This document shows positions 1 to 4,613 of a DNA stretch of 5,294 nucleotides, one piece after another (position 1 is the first letter of the stretch; every line of letters begins with the position of its first letter). Both the position numbers and the translations under genes were made by a program. This stretch comes from Gammaproteobacteria bacterium (GTDB lineage: Bacteria > Pseudomonadota > Gammaproteobacteria > Steroidobacterales > Steroidobacteraceae). The stretch is taken from NCBI GenBank assembly GCA_028293775.1, contig JAQGOD010000327.1, forward strand, positions 1 to 5,294, given 5' to 3'. The notes beneath the pieces are model-generated. The model ran no database searches. It saw only the letters and a program-made list of their open reading frames with translations, and was not told where the DNA came from.

Positions 1-825
1 ATGCACAGTGGTCGACTGATAGTTCGCGCGCACCGAGCAGCCGCGCCCGCAATCCGTTGCCCATAAGCACGCTGCGCGTTGCTGCATATGGGCGGCGATG
101 ATCCTTTGCGCCTTGAGGTTGCCGGGATGCAAGAGCGCCGGAGAGCGCTTGAAATCGAGCTGGCGCGTGAGCACGGCGCGGTGCCCGGGAATGATTGGAA
201 TCCCGAGGCGCCCCGCACGTTGCTGCACCAAATAATCGCTGACTATGGGCGCCGGCGGCGGCAGCAGGCAACCTTCGGGCGAGTTGGGCGTGTTCTCCAA
301 GCCCTCGGACGTGCCGTACACGCCGATGAGCCTTTCCACCTTGTCATAGTAGGGCGCCACGTCCTCGTAAGAGAGGGGCCAGTCAAAGCCTAGGCCGTCG
401 CGGCTGTGCGGCTTGAAATCATACGGACCATTGCGCAGGGAAATGCGTCCCCAGTGATTGGTGCGGCCGCCCAGCATGCGCGCGCGCCACCAGGCGAAGC
501 GGCCGCGCGGATCGTCGGTCGATTGCACATACGGTTCCCCGGGTACCGTCCAGCCGCCATCGATGGTGGCATCGTAAAAGCCGAACTCTTTTTCGGGCGT
601 GACGGTCCCGCGCAAGGGCGCCTGCTCCGGGGTCTGGAACATGGGGGTCTCGCGCTCGGGCACGTAGTTGCGCCCCGCCTCCAGCATGAGCACCTTGGCT
701 CCTTCCATGCAGAGGGTGTAAGCGCTCTGGCCGCCCGCGGCGCCGGAGCCCACGACTATAACGTCGTACTGCTTATGCTTCGCGGTGGAGGTCACGTGCG
801 CGCGGCTGGTATCGGTAACTGGCAC
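1..825 (-). CDS. GMC-family FAD-dependent oxidoreductase, N-terminal half (partial at left edge)
   Basis: The reverse strand is open from about base 862 to base 1 and encodes an N-terminal GMC oxidoreductase of 275 visible residues. Family members (glucose-methanol-choline type, around 550-600 residues) oxidise alcohols or sugars with FAD. The substrate cannot be told here. Counting from GTG at 825, the Rossmann FAD motif GSGAAG is at 26-31, the LMLEAG strand with ribose-binding Glu49 at 46-51, and the flavin loop GGRTNHWG at 119-126. A cysteine cluster (Cys253, Cys259, Cys263; C-x5-C-x3-C) lies near the edge, as in GMC proteins of the gluconate/sorbose dehydrogenase branch. The substrate-binding and catalytic C-terminal half lies outside the window. 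No in-frame ATG exists. GTG at 825 or GTG at 795 are the possible starts, and neither has a clear Shine-Dalgarno sequence. The family call is firm, but the start is uncertain. Plus-strand open frames across this region are antisense shadows. Confidence 0.9.
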   Translation of the reverse strand, partial: MPVTDTSRAHVTSTAKHKQYDVIVVGSGAAGGQSAYTLCMEGAKVLMLEAGRNYVPERETPMFQTPEQAPLRGTVTPEKEFGFYDATIDGGWTVPGEPYVQSTDDPRGRFAWWRARMLGGRTNHWGRISLRNGPYDFKPHSRDGLGFDWPLSYEDVAPYYDKVERLIGVYGTSEGLENTPNSPEGCLLPPPAPIVSDYLVQQRAGRLGIPIIPGHRAVLTRQLDFKRSPALLHPGNLKAQRIIAAHMQQRAACLWATDCGRGCSVRANYQSTTVH

Positions 826-1013
826 ATTGGCGCCGAAGTTTAGCGTAGAGCGGCTGAGTTTCTAGTCGCACGCTCAAATCTCCCGGCGCGTTGACACCAG
901 CCTTGGCCGCCATATCTATAACCGGTTGGACGTGTATCGCAGAGCCTGAGAGCTACTATCGCCATTTAGGTCTGATCGGTTATACAATAGTCCCCAATCA
1001 CCGGAATTCTCTC
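826..1013. promoter_or_regulatory. Divergent intergenic region between GMC gene and hipBA
   Basis: This 188-bp gap must hold the promoters of the leftward GMC gene and the rightward hipBA pair. On the plus strand a perfect -35 hexamer TTGACA lies at 891-896. The best -10 match, TATAAC at 917-922, is 20 bp away, longer than the ideal 17. A second -10-like TACAAT lies at 983-988 with no matching -35. AACCGGTT at 920-927 is an 8-bp perfect palindrome overlapping the TATAAC element and could be part of a HipB operator, since HipB proteins repress their own promoters. I see no strong minus-strand promoter. The elements are seen directly, but their function is inference. Confidence 0.35.
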
Positions 1014-1325
1014 ATGTGGGCACAATCCGCTGCTGAAATCGGGAAGATCGTCGCCGCCGCGCGTCAGCATCATCGGCTAACGCAGGCTGCGCTAGGGCAG
1101 GCCATCGGCGCCAGCCAGAAGTGGGTCTCCGAAGTCGAGGCGGGCAAGGAGACCGCGCAGATCGGCAAAGTGCTCCGGGCCCTGAGCCATCTCGGTGTGC
1201 GCCTGCAGAGCGGCATCGCCCCGTGGGATGAGAAGGTCGAAGCAGGCGGGACCCATCCCGCCATCTCTTTGTCCGATATTATTTCAGCCAACGCCGTGCC
1301 ACAGACGTTCCGCCACACCACATGA
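1014..1325 (+). CDS. hipB: HipB-like XRE-family antitoxin/transcriptional repressor
   Basis: This is a 103-residue helix-turn-helix protein of the Cro/CI (XRE) type. The scanning helix begins at the Thr-Gln pair (23-24, TQAALGQAIG) and the recognition helix is around 34-44 (SQKWVSEVEAG). IGKVLRALSHLGV at 50-62 is the usual final helix pair. In the HipB family this protein binds HipA, blocks it and represses the operon. The ATG at 1014 is chosen because the HTH then begins near residue 8, as in HipB, and a weak CGGAAT Shine-Dalgarno-like stretch precedes it. The same frame opens further upstream at TTG 891, but that TTG is inside a likely -35 hexamer and the extra 41 residues look non-coding. 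The stop TGA overlaps the hipA ATG (ATGA), so the two genes are probably translationally coupled. The C-terminal tail from about residue 70 is polar and may be the HipA-contacting or degradation-prone part. Confidence 0.88.
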   Translation: MWAQSAAEIGKIVAAARQHHRLTQAALGQAIGASQKWVSEVEAGKETAQIGKVLRALSHLGVRLQSGIAPWDEKVEAGGTHPAISLSDIISANAVPQTFRHTT

Positions 1326-2617
1326 AACTGCATGTCTGCCTGGAAGGCAGAGTGGCGGGAACGTTGGACGCGAGCGGTGGCCGCGCGCGGCTCGCCTACT
1401 CTGAGGATTGGCTCAGTGCGCGTGGCGCCTACCCGCTGTCTCAAACGCTGCCGCTACGATCGAGCCCTCACGTGGGCAATAACGTCACGAACTTTCTATG
1501 GGGATTGCTCCCCGACAACGAACTTACCGTGGCCAGCTGGGCTCAACGTTTCAACGTCTCGGCTCAAAACCCGATCGCCCTGCTCGCCCGCGTCGGGGAA
1601 GATTGCGCGGGCGCGGTGCAACTGATCCGCGAAGAGCGGCTCGAGGAAATCCTGGCCGAAGAATCCCTACCCCCTCAAGTTCAATGGCTGACCGATCGGG
1701 AAGTCGCCATGCGGATGCGCCATCTAGTCCGCGACGTGAGCGCCTCGCGCGAGAACCGCGAGGAGGGGCAATTTTCCCTGTCGGGTTCTCAGGCTAAAAC
1801 AGCGTTCTTTTACGACACCGATCTCAAGCGCTGGGGCATACCGAGGGGCCGTACGCCGACGACGCACATCTTCAAACCCGTCTCCAATGGCCTGGATGGG
1901 TTTGCCGAAAACGAGCACTTCTGCCTACACCTGGCGCGCCGCGTCGGACTGTCCTCGGCGGGAACCGAATGGCACTTCCTCCGCGGCATCCCGACGCTGG
2001 TCGTTGAACGCTACGACCGATTGCAACTTGACCGTCGATGGCACCGGATCCACCAAGAAGATGCCTGCCAGGCCCTCGGGATTCACCCGAGCCTCAAGTC
2101 CGAGAGCGAGAACGGTCCGGGCTTGAAGGAAATCCTGAGTCTCCTGAATGGCTCCGATGAACCCGCCGTGGATCGCGAACGGCTCCTCAAAAGCGTCTGT
2201 TTTCTGTACTTCTTGGCCGCCACCAACGCGCACTCGAAGAACCTCTCGCTGCTGTACAGCCGCGGCACCAATCGGTTCAGCATGCGCTTATCGCCGCTCT
2301 ACGATGCGGCGAGCGCTTGGCCCTATCCGCGCCAAATTCCGGTTGAAACAATGCAACTCGCGATGCGCGTCGGTGGAGAGTCGCTCCTGAAAGAGATCAC
2401 CCCGCAGCATTTTGTCGATCTCGCCAAAGACTGCGGGTTTCAACCGGATGCCATGCTCGCGATCTTGCACGATCTGGCAAGGCGCTTACCGCAGGAAGCG
2501 GAAGCGTTGCTCAAACAATTGGATGCCCCGCACATGGCGCCCACGGTGCTGAAGAAGCTGGTCGAGGGAATCGCCCTGAAATGCGAGACAACCTTGAGAC
2601 AGTTGTCCCGATTCTGA
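1322..2617 (+). CDS. hipA: HipA-family serine/threonine kinase toxin with atypical catalytic site
   Basis: This 431-residue protein is close to the 440 of E. coli HipA, a kinase that phosphorylates glutamyl-tRNA synthetase and causes growth arrest. Residues 1-105 are the N-subdomain 1 (Couple_hipA type), with NFLWGLLPDNE at 57-67. The Ser-rich P-loop FSLSGSQAKT is at 151-160, with Ser152 at the position of autophosphorylated Ser150. THIFKP at 181-186 carries the ATP-binding Lys185. ENEHFCLHLA at 196-205, VVERYDR at 227-233 and HQEDACQALG at 244-253 are the usual family blocks. SPLYDAAS at 324-331 supplies the metal-binding Asp328. The catalytic-loop motif, TDGHAKN in E. coli with catalytic Asp309, reads TNAHSKN at 301-307, so Asp is replaced by Asn302 (codon AAC, 2225-2227). 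His304, Lys306 and Asn307 are kept. The frame is intact, so the gene is not an obvious pseudogene, but kinase activity is doubtful. It overlaps hipB by 4 bp. Confidence 0.92.
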   Translation: MKLHVCLEGRVAGTLDASGGRARLAYSEDWLSARGAYPLSQTLPLRSSPHVGNNVTNFLWGLLPDNELTVASWAQRFNVSAQNPIALLARVGEDCAGAVQLIREERLEEILAEESLPPQVQWLTDREVAMRMRHLVRDVSASRENREEGQFSLSGSQAKTAFFYDTDLKRWGIPRGRTPTTHIFKPVSNGLDGFAENEHFCLHLARRVGLSSAGTEWHFLRGIPTLVVERYDRLQLDRRWHRIHQEDACQALGIHPSLKSESENGPGLKEILSLLNGSDEPAVDRERLLKSVCFLYFLAATNAHSKNLSLLYSRGTNRFSMRLSPLYDAASAWPYPRQIPVETMQLAMRVGGESLLKEITPQHFVDLAKDCGFQPDAMLAILHDLARRLPQEAEALLKQLDAPHMAPTVLKKLVEGIALKCETTLRQLSRF

Positions 2618-2631
2618 GTGACGACTAGTCA

Positions 2632-2647
2632 ATAACCAAACGGCTAT
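2632..2647 (+). promoter_or_regulatory. Operator-like dyad, copy 1, upstream of arsR -35
   Basis: The 16-nt site ATAACC-AAAC-GGCTAT is an inverted repeat with one mismatch between its 6-nt arms. Its reverse complement has arms ATAGCC and GGTTAT, identical in all 12 arm positions to the second copy at 2696-2711, and the match continues for three more bases beyond the GGTTAT arm (TGA). It sits 13 bp upstream of the -35 hexamer. The most likely ligand is the adjacent ArsR protein, which is inferred from autoregulation in this family. Confidence 0.6.
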
Positions 2648-2660
2648 GGGATATCTCCGC

Positions 2661-2688
2661 TTGACTCGGATATCCGACCAGTTATGAT
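2661..2688 (+). promoter_or_regulatory. Sigma70-type promoter of the arsR operon
   Basis: The -35 TTGACT (2661-2666) matches the consensus at 5 of 6 positions. After a 16-bp spacer comes TATGAT (2683-2688), also 5 of 6. Transcription would begin around 2694-2697, inside the second operator-like site and about 20 nt before the GTG start of arsR. This is the best promoter in the window. It also shows that an ATG at 2684 cannot be the arsR start, since it lies inside the -10 element. The -35 is flanked by GGATATC (2649-2655) and its complement GATATCC (2669-2675), a second dyad. Confidence 0.7.
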
Positions 2689-2695
2689 CCAGTCA

Positions 2696-2711
2696 ATAGC
2701 CAACAGGTTAT
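2696..2711 (+). promoter_or_regulatory. Operator-like dyad, copy 2, at the arsR transcription start
   Basis: The site ATAGCC-AACA-GGTTAT has 6-nt arms with one mismatch. The dyad extends by three more pairs to 2693-2714, giving 9-bp arms with a single mismatch. It covers the predicted transcription start, a position where a bound repressor would block RNA polymerase. It is the inverted-orientation twin of the site at 2632-2647, 64 bp away (about six helical turns). ArsR binding is inferred and not shown by the sequence. Confidence 0.65.
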
Positions 2712-2716
2712 TGATT

Positions 2717-3043
2717 GTGACGCCAGACAGCCATGACATTCTTTTCAAATCGTTGGCCGATCCGACTCGCCGGGCGATCTTCGAACGCCTATGCCGCGGT
2801 GGAGAACAGACAGTGAGGGCCATGACAGCTCAGTCCGGGGTCTCGCAACCGGCTGTCTCAAAGCACCTGGGAGTTCTGAAGCAGGCCGGGCTGGTGCGCG
2901 ACCGCCACGAAGGTCGCCAGACGCACTACAGCGCGCAGCTCGGCGCCTTGGCCCCGCTGATCGACTGGACCAGTCAAATGGCCGGGTTCTGGCAAAGCCG
3001 ATTCGACCACCTCGAAGATCTACTCAAAAGGATGGACCAATGA
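2717..3043 (+). CDS. ArsR-family winged-helix transcriptional repressor (SRPBCC-partner type)
   Basis: From GTG at 2717 this gives 108 residues, typical for ArsR/SmtB repressors. FKSLADPTRRAIFERL at 10-25 is the characteristic first helix. The helix-turn-helix spans about 33-57, with recognition helix SQPAVSKHLGVLK (43-55). The wing is RDRHEGRQTHYS (61-72), and DWTSQMAGFWQSRFDHLEDLL near the end is the dimerisation helix. The metal-binding ELCVC motif of arsenic or cadmium sensors is absent and only one Cys (Cys26) is present, so metal sensing is unlikely. This subfamily usually precedes and controls an SRPBCC (AHSA1) gene, as here. GTG is preferred over ATG 2684 because that ATG is part of the -10 element, and an AGG at 2705-2707 stands 9 nt before the GTG. 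The stop overlaps the next ATG (ATGA). Autoregulation through the flanking dyads is likely. Confidence 0.9.
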   Translation: MTPDSHDILFKSLADPTRRAIFERLCRGGEQTVRAMTAQSGVSQPAVSKHLGVLKQAGLVRDRHEGRQTHYSAQLGALAPLIDWTSQMAGFWQSRFDHLEDLLKRMDQ

Positions 3044-3162
3044 GCAATCCTGCGACCGAAGCGCTCTCCGTCGTCGTCGAACGGGAGATACCTTTTCCGC
3101 CGGAAAAAGTCTGGCGCGCGCTCACCCAACCACCCCTGATCGAGGACTGGCGGATAGCGTGA
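3040..3162 (+). pseudogene. Truncated SRPBCC/AHSA1-domain protein, N-terminal 40 residues only
   Basis: The ATG at 3040 overlaps the arsR stop as ATGA, as in intact arsR-SRPBCC operons. The 40 codons encode the first part of an SRPBCC (START-like, AHSA1) fold: strand VVVEREIPFPPEKVWRALT followed by QPPLIEDW, the standard beginning of these roughly 140-150-residue ligand-binding proteins. After Trp37 the family sequence stops, and three unrelated residues (Arg-Ile-Ala) precede a TGA. None of the other frames downstream continues the domain. The end of the convergent amidohydrolase begins 24 nt later. This is therefore a deletion remnant and not a frameshift. A 40-residue fragment cannot make the helix-grip fold, so function is improbable. 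Confidence 0.8.
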
Positions 3163-3187
3163 GGGGACTCACCGCCTAAGCGGCGGT
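3159..3187. terminator. Two adjoining hairpins between convergent genes
   Basis: GTGAG-GGGA-CTCAC (3159-3172) and ACCGCC-TAAGC-GGCGGT (3171-3187) are perfect 5-bp and 6-bp stems that share two bases and lie between the SRPBCC remnant and the end of the amidohydrolase gene. They could act as a bidirectional terminator for the converging transcripts. Neither strand has a following T-run, so intrinsic termination is doubtful. Confidence 0.3.
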
Positions 3188-4554
3188 CACCGCGCCAACG
3201 CGCGCGCACCTGCCGACTCAGAGCGTGATCCATCGCGCGGCAGGAACACGACGCCGTCCTTCATAACGAACGTAACGTTCTTGAGGACGCTCACATCCGC
3301 GAGCGGATCGCTTGCCACGGCGATCAGGTCCGCATACGCCCCCGCTGCAACCACGCCGATCTCGCCGCGCTTGCCGAGCAGCTCAGCCGCCCGCGATGTC
3401 GCCGATTGAATGGCTTGCATGGGCGTCATGCCGAATTCAACTTCGCGTGCGAATTCCTCGGCAATCGGCTCGGACCACTTGAACCCGCCCACATCCGTGC
3501 CGAAGGCTATCTTGACGCCCGCACGCAATGCTTTGGTGAAGGAAACGCCATGAAGTGCCGCACGCTTGCGGTCGCGCTTTCCTGAATCCGTGTCCGGGGG
3601 ATCCCAATCCGTGTAATACACTTGCAGGGTCGGCACGTACCAAGTGCCCTGCTTGAGCATCTGCTTGATCTGCGCGTCCGTTAACTCGAGCCCGTGCTCG
3701 ATCGAATCGCATCCCCCGTCGAGTGCGCGCTGTAAACCCAGGCCATTGTAGGCATGGCACGCCACTTTCCTTCCCCAGCCGTGCGTTTCGTCCACGATCG
3801 CCCTGAGTTCCTCGACAGTGAGCGTCGGCTGCGAAACCAGGGCGCCCTGCGCGTCGAGCCACGAGCGATGGGTCATATACACTTTGATCCAGTCTGCACC
3901 GTGATCCAATTGTTCGCGCGCGGCCTTGCGCGCCTCGACCGGGCCGTCGATCAGCTGCGAACCCTTGGGTACCGTGATCTCCGGTGCGTAGTCTTCGAGG
4001 GGATAACCACCGGTCGATGAAATCGACAAGGTCGACACCCACATCCGCGGCCCCGGTATGATTCCCTCGTTGATGGCCTTTTTGATGCCGACATCGCCGT
4101 ACCCAGCACCCTCGGTTTCCACGTCGCGAATGCTGGTGAAGCCCTGCTCGAGCGCGCGGCGTGCGGATACGACGGCGCGCGCCGCTCGATACGAAGCAGG
4201 AGCCTTCAACAATTGAGCATCGTAGCCGCCGTCCGCCGGATCCTCGCCCTGTAAAAAAATGTGGGTGTGCGTATCGATGAGGCCCGGCAACAGCGTTGCA
4301 GATCCCAAGTCGATCACTTGCGCCGCGGCGGGCAAGGGGGAGTTGGCCGGGATCACATCGATGATGCGATTACCCCGAATGACTATTTGGACGTTGCTTC
4401 GAGGCTTCTCGCTGGTTCCGTCGATGAGCCACTTCGCCCGAACGACGAAGGTTCTCGAATCAGAAGTGCCCGCCGCGGCGCGATTGGCATTTTGCGCAAT
4501 CGCCACGCTTCCGCAGAGAACGAGCCCCAGGGCAAGTAAAAATTTTCGGTTCAT
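3187..4554 (-). CDS. Exported metal-dependent amidohydrolase (imidazolonepropionase/Xaa-Pro dipeptidase-like)
   Basis: A 455-residue protein of the amidohydrolase superfamily, which hydrolyses amide or related bonds in a TIM barrel with one or two metals. From ATG 4554 it begins with a Sec signal peptide: MNRK, a hydrophobic core, then AIA before Gln21 as the likely cleavage site. This implies a periplasmic or secreted enzyme. Metal ligands are all present: His96 and His98 in LIDTHTH, Lys224 in DWIKVY (the carboxylated Lys position), His267 in VACHAYN, His287 in DSIEHG and Asp354 in AFGTDVGG. The small N-terminal beta-sandwich domain (AKWLIDGT) returns at the end as AYADLIAVASDPLADV. This architecture suits the prolidase-like or imidazolonepropionase-like amidohydrolases, and the substrate is unknown. 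A longer in-frame start at 4593 would put 13 residues before the signal peptide and cross the 21-nt dyad, so it is rejected. The stop is 24 bp from the SRPBCC remnant, facing it. Confidence 0.92.
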   Translation of the reverse strand: MNRKFLLALGLVLCGSVAIAQNANRAAAGTSDSRTFVVRAKWLIDGTSEKPRSNVQIVIRGNRIIDVIPANSPLPAAAQVIDLGSATLLPGLIDTHTHIFLQGEDPADGGYDAQLLKAPASYRAARAVVSARRALEQGFTSIRDVETEGAGYGDVGIKKAINEGIIPGPRMWVSTLSISSTGGYPLEDYAPEITVPKGSQLIDGPVEARKAAREQLDHGADWIKVYMTHRSWLDAQGALVSQPTLTVEELRAIVDETHGWGRKVACHAYNGLGLQRALDGGCDSIEHGLELTDAQIKQMLKQGTWYVPTLQVYYTDWDPPDTDSGKRDRKRAALHGVSFTKALRAGVKIAFGTDVGGFKWSEPIAEEFAREVEFGMTPMQAIQSATSRAAELLGKRGEIGVVAAGAYADLIAVASDPLADVSVLKNVTFVMKDGVVFLPRDGSRSESAGARALAR

Positions 4555-4571
4555 AGTCGAACGTACGCCAC

Positions 4572-4592
4572 TGCTTGAGCCGGGCTCAAGCA
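4572..4592. repeat. Perfect 21-nt inverted repeat upstream of amidohydrolase
   Basis: Arms TGCTTGAGCC and GGCTCAAGCA are perfectly complementary over 10 bp around a single central base. The element lies in the 59-nt gap between the ribonucleotide reductase stop (4614) and the amidohydrolase start (4554). As RNA it would fold with an 8-bp stem and 5-nt loop. No T-run follows on the minus strand. It could be a repressor operator for the amidohydrolase, or an attenuating or processing hairpin between the two genes. Confidence 0.6.
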
Positions 4593-4613
4593 TAGGTAAT
4601 ACGCGTTACTCGC

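Noticed and set aside
79..843. Two plus-strand open frames (79-393 and 406-843) as genes
   Set aside because: They are antisense to clear GMC oxidoreductase coding sequence and resemble no known family.
773..913. Minus-strand 46-codon ORF from ATG 913 overlapping the start of the GMC gene
   Set aside because: No Shine-Dalgarno, no recognisable sequence, and it ends within the GMC frame region; probably chance, though it might hint at a frameshift.
891..1013. Extended HipB start at TTG 891
   Set aside because: The TTG is part of a TTGACA -35 hexamer and the added 41 residues do not resemble HipB.
2632..2714. CRISPR-like or transposon-end repeat from the paired ATAGCC-N4-GGTTAT sites
   Set aside because: Only two short copies, both placed around a promoter; no cas genes, transposase or target duplication.
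3754..4020. Plus-strand open frame inside the amidohydrolase gene (and similar ones at 4259-4822)
   Set aside because: Shadow frames opposite well-conserved amidohydrolase and ribonucleotide reductase sequence.
4554..4593. Amidohydrolase start at ATG 4593
   Set aside because: It would place a non-signal stretch before an obvious signal peptide and run through the 21-nt dyad; ATG 4554 fits an exported protein.
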